From contig JBJXGS010000245.1 in assembly GCA_046160545.1 (NCBI GenBank), positions 42,574 to 106,573 on the forward strand: 64,000 nt of DNA, read 5' to 3'. The stretch comes from JAEUOS01 sp046160545. Lineage in GTDB: Bacteria > Pseudomonadota > Gammaproteobacteria > Burkholderiales > JAEUOS01. How positions within the stretch are numbered: position 1 is the stretch's first letter; each line of letters begins with the position of its first letter. Both the position numbers and the translations under genes were made by a program. A model generated the notes under the pieces. The model had not been told where the DNA came from, did not search any database, and saw only the letters and a program-made list of their open reading frames with translations. Below are positions 8,191-17,424 of the stretch, piece by piece.

Positions 8191-8928
8191 CTATTTGGCG
8201 GCTTCGGCAAGTGCCTTCCTGAAATCCAGCGTGCCGTCGTAGATGGCGCGGCCGGCGATGACACCTGTCACGCCGTCGCCCTCGAGCCCCTTCAGGGACT
8301 TGATGTCCTTCAGACTGGAAAAACCGCCCGAGGCGATCACGGGAATGCTCACCGCCTCCGCCAGGCGCTGCGTCGCCTCGATATTGATTCCGGTCAGCAT
8401 GCCATCGCGGCCGATATCGGTGTAGATGATCGCCTCGGCGCCGTAGTCCTGGAATTTCTTCGCCAGATCGATCACATCGTGTCCGGTCAGCTTGCTCCAG
8501 CCGTCGGTTGCGACCTTGCCGTCGCGCGCATCCAGGCCGACGATGATGTGCCCCGGGAACGCGCCGCAGGCATCGTGCAAAAAGCCCGGGTTCTTGACCG
8601 CAGCGGTGCCGATGATGACCCAGGACAGGCCATCGTCGAGGCAGCGCTCCACCGTATCAAGGTCACGGATGCCACCGCCCAGTTGCACCGGCAGTTCGTC
8701 GCCAGCAGCGGCGACGATTCTGCGAATCGCCGCTTCGTTCTTGGGCTTGCCGGCAAATGCGCCATTCAGGTCAACCACGTGCAGGCGCTTGGCACCCTGC
8801 ACCTTCCAATGCGCGGCCATCGCCGCCGGATCCTCGGCAAATACCGTCGCGTCGTCCATCTCGCCCTGCTTCAAGCGGACGCAGCGGCCGTCTTTCAAGT
8901 CGATTGCGGGAATGATCAGCATGGACAT
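8191..8928 (-). CDS. hisA: 1-(5-phosphoribosyl)-5-[(5-phosphoribosylamino)methylideneamino]imidazole-4-carboxamide isomerase HisA
   Basis: The 245-residue barrel isomerase catalyses the ProFAR to PRFAR step. It starts MSMLIIPAIDLKDGRCVRL, with the catalytic Asp in PAIDL and phosphate motifs QLGGGIR and ASGGFSS. The ATG at 8928 was chosen, though the ATG at 8922 would give MLIIPAIDL and is equally plausible. A much longer open frame upstream is antisense-type noise over hisH. Confidence 0.97.
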   Translation of the reverse strand: MSMLIIPAIDLKDGRCVRLKQGEMDDATVFAEDPAAMAAHWKVQGAKRLHVVDLNGAFAGKPKNEAAIRRIVAAAGDELPVQLGGGIRDLDTVERCLDDGLSWVIIGTAAVKNPGFLHDACGAFPGHIIVGLDARDGKVATDGWSKLTGHDVIDLAKKFQDYGAEAIIYTDIGRDGMLTGINIEATQRLAEAVSIPVIASGGFSSLKDIKSLKGLEGDGVTGVIAGRAIYDGTLDFRKALAEAAK

Positions 8929-8977
8929 GCTGCGCCAGGCAAGCGGCCGGTGGCGCCGGGGCCGATAGGGAAAGCAA

Positions 8978-9613
8978 TCACGGATTCCATGCGACGAAGT
9001 TCGAAAACAGGCGCAGGCCGGTGGTGTGACTCTTCTCAGGGTGAAACTGTACGCCGAACAGGTTGTCACGCGCAATCGCGCATGTAAAGTGTATCCCATA
9101 CTCTGCGCTGCCGGCCACCACGCTTGCGGCCACCTGGTCCGGATGATAGCTATGCACAAAATAGAAGCGGCTGTCATCGTCGATGCCGGACCAGAGCGCG
9201 TGCGGGCGCGCCTGGCGCACCTGGTTCCATCCCATGTGCGGCACCTTGAGGAGCGCGCCATCCGGACCACGCATGCCGTGCCGGAAACGCGCCACCCGGC
9301 CACTGAACAGCCCCAGCCCGGGCGTCTGGCCTTCCTCGCTGGAATCGAACAGCATCTGCATGCCGATGCATATTCCCAGGAAGGGCTTGTTCGCGGCTGC
9401 CGCAAGAATCGCTTCGCGCAGTCCCGAGGCTGACATTTCGCGCATGCAGTCGGGCATCGCCCCCTGGCCCGGGAAAACGACGCGATCAGCGGCGCCGATC
9501 TGCTGCGGATCGCCGGTAACAAGCACACGTGCATCCGGCGCGACGTGCTCGATCGCCTTGGATACCGAGCGCAGATTGCCCATGCCGTAATCGATGACAG
9601 CGACGGTTTGCAT
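8978..9613 (-). CDS. hisH: Imidazole glycerol phosphate synthase glutamine amidotransferase subunit HisH
   Basis: The 211-residue class I glutaminase supplies ammonia to HisF. The nucleophile Cys82 sits in GICIGMQ, and the catalytic His-Glu pair sits in FHPEKS near the end. The start MQTVAVIDYGMGN at 9613 is the standard one. Confidence 0.98.
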   Translation of the reverse strand: MQTVAVIDYGMGNLRSVSKAIEHVAPDARVLVTGDPQQIGAADRVVFPGQGAMPDCMREMSASGLREAILAAAANKPFLGICIGMQMLFDSSEEGQTPGLGLFSGRVARFRHGMRGPDGALLKVPHMGWNQVRQARPHALWSGIDDDSRFYFVHSYHPDQVAASVVAGSAEYGIHFTCAIARDNLFGVQFHPEKSHTTGLRLFSNFVAWNP

Positions 9614-9654
9614 GTCGTTCCTGTCGCCTGCCTGCAGCGACACCCGGGAGAAGT

Positions 9655-10242
9655 TTAGAGCGAGCCCTTGGTCGAGGGAATGCTGTCTGCGGCCCGCGCA
9701 TCGACCTCGCAGGCCATGCGCAGGGCACGGCCGAAGGCCTTGAACACGGTTTCGCACTGGTGGTGTGCGTTCTCGCCGGCCAGGTTGTCGACGTGCAGGG
9801 TCACCAGCGCGTGATTGACGAAGCCCTGGAAGAACTCGTGGGCGAGATCTACGTCGAAGCCGCCGATCATGGCACGCTTGAACGGAACGTTGAACTCAAG
9901 GCCTGGCCGCCCGGAGAGGTCGATCACGACACGCGACAAGGCTTCGTCCAGAGGCACATAGGCATGGCCGTAGCGCCTCAGGCCCTTCTTGTCGCCGGCG
10001 GCCTTCGCGAATGCCTGGCCCAGCGTGATGCCGATGTCCTCGACGGTATGGTGCGCGTCAATGTGCAAATCGCCCGTGGCCTCGATGTCCAGATCAATCA
10101 GGCCATGGCGCGCAATCTGGTCGAGCATGTGGTCGAGAAAAGGCACGCCGGTGACGAAGGCGGCACGTCCGGTGCCGTCCAGGTCGAGGCGAACGCGAAT
10201 CTGCGTTTCCTTTGTGTTGCGAACGATTTCAGCTTGTCTCAT
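9655..10242 (-). CDS. hisB: Imidazoleglycerol-phosphate dehydratase HisB
   Basis: The 195-residue monofunctional dehydratase has no N-terminal histidinol phosphatase domain. The metal-binding signatures FLDHMLDQIARHG and DAHHTVEDIGITLG are intact. The histidinol phosphatase needed for the pathway must be encoded elsewhere. Confidence 0.97.
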   Translation of the reverse strand: MRQAEIVRNTKETQIRVRLDLDGTGRAAFVTGVPFLDHMLDQIARHGLIDLDIEATGDLHIDAHHTVEDIGITLGQAFAKAAGDKKGLRRYGHAYVPLDEALSRVVIDLSGRPGLEFNVPFKRAMIGGFDVDLAHEFFQGFVNHALVTLHVDNLAGENAHHQCETVFKAFGRALRMACEVDARAADSIPSTKGSL

Positions 10243-10300
10243 GGGATCAATCCGCCTGCGACGGTTACTGTGAGCAGAGCACCGGAACGCACATGGCGGT

Positions 10301-11380
10301 TTACTTTAGCGCGTTTTCCAGCGCCGCCAGCATGGCACGATTCTCTTCAGGCGTGCCGATCGAAAGGCGCAGGCAATTGGCCATCAGCGGATGGCCGCCG
10401 TCAAAATTGCGCACCAGCACACCATCGGCCTTCATCGTTTGGTACGCCGCCGTGCCGCTGCCGGGCGGCCCCTCGATGCGCACGCAGACGAAATTGGCGG
10501 CACTCGGGAACTGCGTCACGCCCTTGATTTTCGCCAGCCCGGCCTGCACGACCGGCCGCTCGGCGAGCACCTGCGCCGCCAGTGCGTCGATGATGTGCTT
10601 GTTCTCGAGGATCTTGATCGCCACGGCTTCGGCCAGGACACCGATGTTGTATGGCGCGCGGGCCTTGTCAAATTCGACCAGCCACTCGGGGCTGGCAGCG
10701 ACATAGCCCAGGCGCACGCCAGCCATGCTGATCTTGGAAACCGTGCGCATGACGGCGAGATTCTTGAAATCGGGCAGGCGGCGCATGAAGCTGTCACCGG
10801 CGTAGGGCTGGTAGGCCTCGTCGATGACGACCAAGCCCGGCGCGGCGCGCACGATGCGCTCGACCTCGGCGTGCGAATAGGGGCTGCCGGTCGGGTTGTT
10901 CGGATAGGCCAGCCAGATCAGCGCCGGCCGGTGCTCTTCGATGGCGGCGAGAAATGCATCGATGTCGAGCGCGAAATCCGGCTTGAGCGGCACTCCGACG
11001 AATTTCAGGCGGTAGAAAAACGCATGCATCTGGAACATCACGAACGACGGCGCCGGCGCCATGACCACGGCCCCCTCGCGGGCGCAGGCCGCTGTGATGT
11101 ACTGGATGCACTCGTCCGAACCGTTGCCGCACAACACATCGAATCCCGCCGGCACACCCATCTTTTCGCGAATCAGCTGGCGCAATCGGGAAAGCGACGG
11201 CACCGGATAACGATTCAGGGCGAGCCCCGTGACAGTCGCACCGATCTCGCGCGCCAGGTCGTCAGGCAGGCGATACGGACTCTCCATGGCGTCAAGCTTG
11301 ATCATTCCGGTGGCGTCGGACACCGGGTAGGTCGCCATGGCGCGGATTTCCGGGCGGATGACAGCTTCGACGGGATTCAC
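10301..11380 (-). CDS. hisC: Histidinol-phosphate aminotransferase HisC
   Basis: A 359-residue PLP-dependent aminotransferase. The PLP lysine is Lys216 in SKISMAGVRLGY, the NNPTG motif is at about 161-165, and the cofactor Asp is in VIDEAY. It overlaps hisD by 4 bases. Confidence 0.97.
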   Translation of the reverse strand: MNPVEAVIRPEIRAMATYPVSDATGMIKLDAMESPYRLPDDLAREIGATVTGLALNRYPVPSLSRLRQLIREKMGVPAGFDVLCGNGSDECIQYITAACAREGAVVMAPAPSFVMFQMHAFFYRLKFVGVPLKPDFALDIDAFLAAIEEHRPALIWLAYPNNPTGSPYSHAEVERIVRAAPGLVVIDEAYQPYAGDSFMRRLPDFKNLAVMRTVSKISMAGVRLGYVAASPEWLVEFDKARAPYNIGVLAEAVAIKILENKHIIDALAAQVLAERPVVQAGLAKIKGVTQFPSAANFVCVRIEGPPGSGTAAYQTMKADGVLVRNFDGGHPLMANCLRLSIGTPEENRAMLAALENALK

Positions 11381-12675
11381 AATCGGACCTCTGCGGCGCG
11401 CGCATGCGCGTCAAGACCTTCTCCATGTGCCAGCGTGGAAGCGATGCGCCCCAGCACCGTGGCCCCCTGGCGCGACACCTTGATCAGGCTCGAGCGCTTC
11501 TGAAAATCGTAGACCCCGAGTGGCGAGGAAAAGCGCGCTGTGCGCGACGTCGGCAGGACATGGTTGGGCCCCGCGCAGTAATCGCCCAGCGACTCGCTGG
11601 AGTGGGCTCCAAGGAAAATCGCGCCGGCGTGACGAATCAGGGGCAGGAGCGCCTCGGGATCGGCTACCGACAATTCGAGGTGCTCGGCGGCGATGAAATT
11701 GGCGATCTCGCAGGCGTGCGCGAGGTTGCGTGACAGGATCAATGCGCCACGCCCGGCCAGGGAGGCGGCGATGATCTGTCGCCTTGGCAGCGTGTCAATG
11801 AGCCGCGCGATCGACGCCTGGACACGATCGAGATAGGCCGTGTCCGGGCTGATCAGGATCGCCTGCGCCATCTCGTCGTGTTCGGCCTGGCTGAAAAGGT
11901 CCAGGGCTATCCAGTCGGGATCGGTGCTGCCGTCGGCGATGACGAGGATCTCGGAGGGTCCGGCAATCATGTCGATGCCGACCTTGCCGAAGACACGGCG
12001 CTTGGCCTCGGCGACATAGGCATTGCCGGGTCCAACGATCTTGTCCACCGGTGCGATCGATGCAGTGCCGTAGGCGAGCGCTCCTACGGCCTGCGCCCCG
12101 CCGATGGTATAGATCGTATCGACCCCGGCGATCGCCGCCGCGGCCAGCACCAGCGGATTGCGTTCGCCGCGCGGGGTCGGCGAAACCATCACCAGCTCGC
12201 GTACGCCTGCGACCCTGGCCGGGATCGCGTTCATGAGAAGCGAACTGGGGTATGCCGCCTTGCCACCCGGGACGTATAGCCCGACCCGGTCCAGTGGCGT
12301 GACCTGCCAGCCGAGTTCGGTGCCATCGGTCTCGCGATAGCGCAGGCCAGGGGCACACTGGCGCTCGTGGAAGGTGCGAATACGCTCGGCAGCGGCCTGC
12401 AACGCATCGCGCTCGGCGGCGCCGATGCTTTGCAGGGCAGCGGCAATCTCCGCGCCGGAGATCGTCAATTCGGCGATGGTCGTCGCGCGCACATCGTCAA
12501 AGCGCGCCGTCGCCTCGAGGACCGCGGCATCGCCGCGGGCCCGCACGTCGGCGAGGATACCCTGCACCGCGGCTTCGATCGCCGCATCGCCCGCACTCTC
12601 GCGGTCAAGCAGCGACGCCAGTTCTTCGGTGAAACGTGCGTGCGACGCGTCCAGGCGCCGGATCAGTCCGGTCAT
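11377..12675 (-). CDS. hisD: Histidinol dehydrogenase HisD
   Basis: The 432-residue zinc- and NAD-dependent enzyme catalyses the last two oxidations to histidine. The family signature around IAGPSEILVIADGSTDP, the zinc-ligand region DLFSQAEHDEMAQAIL and the catalytic IAAEHLEL are visible. It overlaps hisG and hisC by 4 bases each. Confidence 0.98.
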   Translation of the reverse strand: MTGLIRRLDASHARFTEELASLLDRESAGDAAIEAAVQGILADVRARGDAAVLEATARFDDVRATTIAELTISGAEIAAALQSIGAAERDALQAAAERIRTFHERQCAPGLRYRETDGTELGWQVTPLDRVGLYVPGGKAAYPSSLLMNAIPARVAGVRELVMVSPTPRGERNPLVLAAAAIAGVDTIYTIGGAQAVGALAYGTASIAPVDKIVGPGNAYVAEAKRRVFGKVGIDMIAGPSEILVIADGSTDPDWIALDLFSQAEHDEMAQAILISPDTAYLDRVQASIARLIDTLPRRQIIAASLAGRGALILSRNLAHACEIANFIAAEHLELSVADPEALLPLIRHAGAIFLGAHSSESLGDYCAGPNHVLPTSRTARFSSPLGVYDFQKRSSLIKVSRQGATVLGRIASTLAHGEGLDAHARAAEVRL

Positions 12676-13319
12676 CGCGCCGCCGCTTCAAACGCGTCAA
12701 TCAGTGTCTGGACGGCCGGACGTTTGGTCTTGAGCGCCGCTTGGTTCACGATCAGGCGCGACGAGATAGCGCGGATTTCCTCCACCGCGCGCAGGCGATT
12801 GGCCTTGAGTGTCGCTCCGGTCGAGACCAGGTCGACGATGGCCTCGGCCAGGCCCACCAGCGGCGCCAACTCCATCGAACCATAGAGTTTGATCAAGTCG
12901 ACGTGCATGCCCTTGGCCGCGAAATGCTCGCGCGCCGCGCTCACGTACTTGGTCGCGACGCGTATGCGCGCGCCGCGACGCACCGCGTTCTCGTAGTCGA
13001 ACTCCTCATGGACCGCGACCATCATGCGACAACGGCCGATACCCAGATCAAGCGGCCGATACAGGCCGTCGCTACCGTTCTTGGCGTCGTGCTCGAGCAA
13101 CGTGTCGAGGCCTGCCACGCCCAGGTCGGCGGCACCGTACTGCACGTAGGTCGGAACATCGGAGGCGCGCACAATGATGATGCGCAGGTCGGCTTGGTCG
13201 GTTGCCAGAATCAGCTTGCGCGAAGCCTCCGGGTCATCGGCGACCCGGATGCCGGCTGCCTTGAGCAACGGCTCGGTCTCTTCGAAAATCCGCCCCTTGG
13301 AAAGAGCAAGGGTAATCAC
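12672..13319 (-). CDS. hisG: ATP phosphoribosyltransferase catalytic subunit HisG (short form)
   Basis: The first enzyme of histidine synthesis. At 215 residues it is the short form, which lacks the C-terminal regulatory domain and normally needs HisZ; hisZ is not in this window. It starts MITLALSKGRIFEETEPLLKAAG, and the PRPP-binding stretch DLVSTGATLKANRL is clear. It is the first gene of the his operon. A weak TAAAAT -10 lies in the 106-base gap after murA. Confidence 0.97.
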   Translation of the reverse strand: MITLALSKGRIFEETEPLLKAAGIRVADDPEASRKLILATDQADLRIIIVRASDVPTYVQYGAADLGVAGLDTLLEHDAKNGSDGLYRPLDLGIGRCRMMVAVHEEFDYENAVRRGARIRVATKYVSAAREHFAAKGMHVDLIKLYGSMELAPLVGLAEAIVDLVSTGATLKANRLRAVEEIRAISSRLIVNQAALKTKRPAVQTLIDAFEAAAR

Positions 13320-13425
13320 GTCGGTTCTTCAGCAAAACCGTGATTTTACCTCTTAAGGTGTAACGTTTCGCCAGCAGGCACCCGCGCCGCAGGCGCGCAG
13401 GCTGCGCATGCGCCCCGCCGCCGCC

Positions 13426-14676
13426 TCAATTCCGCCGTGTCACCCGCGCCCCGACGGCCGAGAGCTTGGTTTCCAGGGCCTCATAACCGCGGTCCAGGTG
13501 GTAGATCCGGTCGATCACTGTCTCACCCTCGGCGATCAGTCCCGCCACCACCAGCGAGGCGGAAGCGCGCAGATCGGTGGCCATCACGGTAGCACCGGTA
13601 AGCCTCGGCACACCCTTGACGATCGCGGTATTACCCTCGATCTCGATATCAGCGCCCAGGCGCAGCAACTCCTGCGCATGCATGAAGCGGTTCTCGAAAA
13701 TGGTTTCCGTGATCACGCCGGTGCCTTCAGCCACGCAGTTCAATGCCATGAACTGCGCCTGCATGTCAGTCGGGAATCCGGGATACGGCGCGGTGCGCAG
13801 ATTGACCGCACGCGGGCGACCCGCGGCACGCACACGGATCCCGGCACCGCTTGTTTCGCAGCGCACCCCGGCCTCGGCGAGTTTGGCGAGCACGGCATCG
13901 AGGGTTCCGGCCTCGGCTCCGGAAAGCATGACATCACCGCCGGCCGCTGCGACCGCGGTCAGGAATGTACCGGTCTCGATGCGATCCGCCATCACGCGAT
14001 GATGCGCGGAGTGCAGAGCCGCGACGCCGTTGACGATGATGCGGTCGCTGCCGGCACCGCTGATGCGCGCACCCATGCGCACCAGGCAGTTGGCCAGGTC
14101 GACGACTTCCGGCTCGCGCGCCGCGTTCTCGATCACGGTCTCGCCTTCGGCCAGCGTCGCCGCCATCATGAGGTTCTCGGTGCCGGTCACCGTCACCAGA
14201 TCGGTGACAAGGTGTGTTCCCCTCAAGCGCGCGGCACGCGCCACGATATAGCCGTGCTCCACGCTGATCTCGGCGCCCATCGCGGCCAGTCCCTTGATGT
14301 GCTGGTCGACCGGTCGCGCGCCGATCGCGCAACCGCCGGGCAGCGATACGCGTGCCTCGCCGCAGCGTGCCAGCAACGGTCCGAGCACCAGGATCGCCGC
14401 ACGCATGGTCTTGACCAGGTCATAGGGCGCCTCCGGTGTGGTCAGACGGCTGGCGTCGGCCACGACCCTGCCATCTTCAGCGTGCAACTCCACGCCCATG
14501 CGCACGAGCAGCCGGCGCATGGTCACGACGTCATTGAGCGCCGGCACGTTGGCGAGCGCGAGTGGCTCACGCGAGAGGATGCTCGCGCAAAGAATCGGCA
14601 AGGCGGCGTTCTTGGCGCCCGAGATCGCGATCTCGCCGGCAAGGCGAGCACCACCCTCGATGACCAGCTTGTCCAT
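13426..14676 (-). CDS. murA: UDP-N-acetylglucosamine 1-carboxyvinyltransferase MurA
   Basis: The 416-residue enzyme catalyses the first committed step of peptidoglycan synthesis. The fosfomycin-target cysteine is Cys116 in LPGGCAIGARPVD, Lys22 is in SGAKNAALP, and the GTENLMMAA and RASASLVVAGL motifs are intact. It sits 12 bases after the BolA-family gene. Confidence 0.98.
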   Translation of the reverse strand: MDKLVIEGGARLAGEIAISGAKNAALPILCASILSREPLALANVPALNDVVTMRRLLVRMGVELHAEDGRVVADASRLTTPEAPYDLVKTMRAAILVLGPLLARCGEARVSLPGGCAIGARPVDQHIKGLAAMGAEISVEHGYIVARAARLRGTHLVTDLVTVTGTENLMMAATLAEGETVIENAAREPEVVDLANCLVRMGARISGAGSDRIIVNGVAALHSAHHRVMADRIETGTFLTAVAAAGGDVMLSGAEAGTLDAVLAKLAEAGVRCETSGAGIRVRAAGRPRAVNLRTAPYPGFPTDMQAQFMALNCVAEGTGVITETIFENRFMHAQELLRLGADIEIEGNTAIVKGVPRLTGATVMATDLRASASLVVAGLIAEGETVIDRIYHLDRGYEALETKLSAVGARVTRRN

Positions 14677-14688
14677 GTCGCCGCGGCG

Positions 14689-14931
14689 CTAGCGCGCCGC
14701 CCACTCGGCAGGAGTGAGGGTCTTCATCGAAAGCGCATGAATTTCGTTGCCCATCTTGGTACCGAGCGCACGGTTGACCAACTGGTGGCGCGCCACACGC
14801 GACTTGCCTTCGAAGGCGGGGCTGACGATGACAGCATCGAAATGCGCGCCATCTCCGTCGACCTCAAGGTGATCGCAGGCGAGCCCTTGCGCGATAAGGG
14901 AACGAACGTACTCGGGAGTGATCATGTCCAT
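14689..14931 (-). CDS. BolA family protein (IbaG/YrbA-like)
   Basis: An 80-residue BolA/IbaG-fold protein, a family that works with monothiol glutaredoxins in iron-sulfur trafficking. The conserved HFDAVIVSPAFEGKSRVARHQLV core is present. The first ATG (14931) is preceded by AAGGA, favouring it over the ATG at 14925. The gene order bolA-murA matches E. coli ibaG-murA. Confidence 0.9.
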   Translation of the reverse strand: MDMITPEYVRSLIAQGLACDHLEVDGDGAHFDAVIVSPAFEGKSRVARHQLVNRALGTKMGNEIHALSMKTLTPAEWAAR

Positions 14932-14976
14932 GCTTTTGCAATCCTTGGTAGTTGACGATTCCTGTAACCGCCAACA

Positions 14977-15140
14977 CTAATGCGTGCTTGGCGCCCCGCT
15001 CGACGCTGCCACGATTCCGCTGGAGACTGTCAGCGACAGCCGAAGAGGAACGTCACTCTGCTCGAAAAAGCCGTGGCGAAAAACGTCAATCATGAAATAC
15101 AACGGGTTGAAATGAGATATTTTCTGCCAGAACGCAGGCA
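14977..15140 (-). pseudogene. Relic of an ABC-2 type (YadH-like) permease, C-terminal fragment
   Basis: The minus-strand translation from about 15140 reads LPAFWQKISHFNPLYFMID, then VFRHGFFEQSDVPLRLSL, and stops at 14977. This matches the conserved C-terminal region of YadH-type ABC-2 permeases (FWQ..S.LNP..YM.D.FR.GF....DVPL) as I remember it. There is no start codon or ribosome site of its own, and the rest of the permease and its ATPase are missing. The preserved part abuts the mlaB stop at 15162, suggesting a deletion ending there. In many betaproteobacteria, as I recall, a YadG/YadH pair lies between mlaB and bolA. Confidence 0.6.
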
Positions 15141-15161
15141 GGCACCGCCCTGGACTGCGCC

Positions 15162-15422
15162 CTAGCCGAACAGGGTCGATTCGACGCCGTACAGGCCGGC
15201 GATGCTGCGTAGACCTGCCGGCACATTGATGAGCGCCAGCTCGCCCCGGCTGGACAGCGCGTGGCGCTTCCAGTCGATCAGGCAGGCGATGAGGCTGGAA
15301 TCGAAATCGACCGCCCGAGCAAGGTCGATCGTCGCTTCTCCAGCAAGCACCGCGGCGCGTCCGCGTTCGACCAGTGCCGCGGCATCGTCGATTCGCACCC
15401 GTGCCGGAACCTCGAAGCTCAT
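15162..15422 (-). CDS. mlaB: STAS-domain protein MlaB
   Basis: An 86-residue STAS-domain subunit of the MlaFEDB phospholipid transporter. It contains VDFDSSLIACLIDWKR, the STAS helix region with the conserved Asp-Ser-Ser. Its ATG overlaps the mlaC stop codon. It is the last intact mla gene before the permease relic. Confidence 0.85.
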   Translation of the reverse strand: MSFEVPARVRIDDAAALVERGRAAVLAGEATIDLARAVDFDSSLIACLIDWKRHALSSRGELALINVPAGLRSIAGLYGVESTLFG

Positions 15423-16048
15423 CAGGAACGGCTGCGTGCTTCGACGGCGCGATTCTTGGCACCCAGCGCCTTGATCAGTCCGTCGATGCCGTTGGCGGAG
15501 ATTTCGGAGTTGAACTGTCCCTGGAAGGTCTGCACCAGGCGCGCTCCGAGAACATTGATGTCGACCACTTTCCAGGCGCCGTCTATGCGCTCGACGTAGT
15601 AGTCCAGCTGGATTGGTTCGCCATTGCGTGCCTTGACCGATGAGCGTACCACCGCCTCGTTGTCGCCGGGCTGCATGCGCAGCGGACGATACTCGATTAC
15701 CGTGTCGGCCCGATACGCGGTAAACGCGCCAGCGTACGTGTTGGTCAGGAGTGCCTTGAACTCGCGCACCAGGGATTGCTGCTGCTCAGGTGTCGCACGC
15801 GCCCAGTGGCGTCCGACCGCCGCCTGGGTCATGCGCTGGAAGTTGAGGTAGGGAACGATCTTGGCTTCAACCAGCGCGTTGAGCTTTTGCCGGTTGCCCG
15901 CCTGGATTTCACGGTCGGCGAGAAGCGCTGCAGCCGCCTCGTCGACCGCGCGCTTGATTACGACATCCGGGCCTTCGGCAGCCATCGCCGCGACCGGCCC
16001 GCAAACCAGGAGGACGCCCAGAATCAGGGCGCGCAGAACCGCGTGCAT
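15422..16048 (-). CDS. mlaC: Periplasmic phospholipid-binding protein MlaC
   Basis: A 208-residue periplasmic carrier that moves phospholipid between the outer-membrane MlaA and inner-membrane MlaD. It has a cleavable signal peptide (to about residue 23, ending AMA) and the family features LVEAKIVPYLNFQRMTQAAVGRHW and YYVERIDGAWKVVDINVLGARLV. It lies between mlaA and mlaB. Confidence 0.95.
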   Translation of the reverse strand: MHAVLRALILGVLLVCGPVAAMAAEGPDVVIKRAVDEAAAALLADREIQAGNRQKLNALVEAKIVPYLNFQRMTQAAVGRHWARATPEQQQSLVREFKALLTNTYAGAFTAYRADTVIEYRPLRMQPGDNEAVVRSSVKARNGEPIQLDYYVERIDGAWKVVDINVLGARLVQTFQGQFNSEISANGIDGLIKALGAKNRAVEARSRS

Positions 16049-16053
16049 CGTTG

Positions 16054-16932
16054 CTAGAACTCCCGCACGACGATTCCGGCCAAGGCTTGACGAGGCGCTT
16101 CGGTGCGCGGCGCCGGCAGAACCAGTGCCTCGGCACGCTGGGCAACCCGCTGGTTGGCCGCATCTACCCAGATGTTGGCCGGCAGACGCCGCGGCAGGGA
16201 CTCGGCAGCGTTGAGCGCGACCGCGGACGGAACCCGCAATGCACTGGTGCGATTGTCGTTGTCAATCATCCCCTGGCGCCGCTGCAGGTAGGCATCACGT
16301 ACAAAAGAGTACTTGTCCAGCGCGGCTTCCTCGAGAACGTTGCCGGCCTCGAGCAGTTCGGCGCGCCGATTGACCGCGCGCAGCGAATACAGCACGTTGC
16401 GGGTGCGCACGTGATCCGCCCACACCGGATCGAGGTTGGTATAGATCAGGGTTCCGATGCCTTCACGGACCGTCTGCGGGCCGAGGAAGGGCAATACCAG
16501 GTAGGGGCCGGGGCCGAAGCCCCACTTGCCGAAAGTCTGGCCGAAATCGCGGTCGTGCTTTTCCAGGCCCAGCTTGGAAGCCACGTCGAAACAACCCAAC
16601 AGGCCGACCGTGGTGTTGACGACAACGCGGCAGACATCCGACACCGCATCTCCGAACTTGCCTTGCAGTAAGCTGTTCAAACCGACGAAGATGTCGTTGA
16701 TGTTGGCGAACACATTGCCGACGCATTCGCGCGCCGGCTCGGGGACAACCGTCTTGTACCCCTTGGCAACTGGTTGTAGTACAGCTTTGTCGACTCCCTC
16801 GTTGAAGCCGAACATGGCGCGGTTGAACCCTTCAAAGGGATCTCCCGGCGTGCCACTGGTCGCACAGCCACCTGCGCAGCAGGCGATCAAAAGCGCCAGC
16901 AGCAGGCCTTTGAGCTTGTCGAGCATGATCAT
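16054..16932 (-). CDS. mlaA: Outer-membrane lipoprotein MlaA (VacJ)
   Basis: A 292-residue lipoprotein that removes phospholipids from the outer leaflet of the outer membrane. The lipobox LLIACCAGGC ends at about residue 23. The VacJ core DPFEGFNRAMFGFNEGVDKAVLQPVAKGYK and the stretch FGQTFGKWGFGPGPYLVLPFLGPQTVREG are typical. Its start overlaps the mlaD stop by 4 bases. Having mlaA inside the mla operon is normal for betaproteobacteria, unlike E. coli. Confidence 0.96.
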   Translation of the reverse strand: MIMLDKLKGLLLALLIACCAGGCATSGTPGDPFEGFNRAMFGFNEGVDKAVLQPVAKGYKTVVPEPARECVGNVFANINDIFVGLNSLLQGKFGDAVSDVCRVVVNTTVGLLGCFDVASKLGLEKHDRDFGQTFGKWGFGPGPYLVLPFLGPQTVREGIGTLIYTNLDPVWADHVRTRNVLYSLRAVNRRAELLEAGNVLEEAALDKYSFVRDAYLQRRQGMIDNDNRTSALRVPSAVALNAAESLPRRLPANIWVDAANQRVAQRAEALVLPAPRTEAPRQALAGIVVREF

Positions 16933-17402
16933 TTGTTGTCGCTCTTGCCTTCCGCAGCCTTGTTGAACACCAGCTGGCCGATCAGGTTCTCCAGCACCAT
17001 CGCCGACTGGGTGGACTTGATGCGCCCGCCATCAGCCAGCTTCTTGCTGTCGCCACCTGCTTCCAGCCCCAAATACTGCTCACCCAGCAAACCGGCGGTA
17101 AGAATCTTGGCCGAAGTGTCCTGCGGAAACGAAAAACGCTTATCAAGCGCCAGCGTCACCACCGCCTCGTAGGTCTGATCGTCAAAGGCGATCTTGACCA
17201 CCCGGCCCACTACCACCCCGGCGCTCTTGACCGGCGCCCTAGCCTTCAAGCCACCGATGTTATCAAACTTCGCAAGCACTTGATACGTCTCGGAAAAGCT
17301 GAAAGCGGCCAGATTTCCGGCTTTCAGCGCGAGCACCAGGATCGCGGCAAATCCAGCCATGACGAACAGGCCCACCCACAAGTCGGTCAATTTGCGATTC
17401 AT
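16929..17402 (-). CDS. mlaD: MCE-domain phospholipid transporter subunit MlaD
   Basis: A 157-residue inner-membrane protein with one N-terminal span (about 9-27) and a periplasmic MCE domain with the core FDNIGGLKARAPVKSAGVVVGRV. The hydrophobic pore-lining segment LLGEQYLGLEAGG follows. It forms the hexameric lipid ring on MlaE. It lies 22 bases after mlaE. Confidence 0.96.
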   Translation of the reverse strand: MNRKLTDLWVGLFVMAGFAAILVLALKAGNLAAFSFSETYQVLAKFDNIGGLKARAPVKSAGVVVGRVVKIAFDDQTYEAVVTLALDKRFSFPQDTSAKILTAGLLGEQYLGLEAGGDSKKLADGGRIKSTQSAMVLENLIGQLVFNKAAEGKSDNK

Positions 17403-17424
17403 ATGAGGCTTTCCATGGCGTCGA

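Noticed and set aside
8929..9534. N-terminal extension of HisA over hisH
   Set aside because: The extension is out-of-frame noise of the hisH region, and HisA normally begins at (MS)MLIIPAIDL.
14977..15462. A 161-codon ORF spanning the relic and mlaB
   Set aside because: Its upper part is an antisense-like shadow in another frame of mlaB; only the last 50 codons match a permease.
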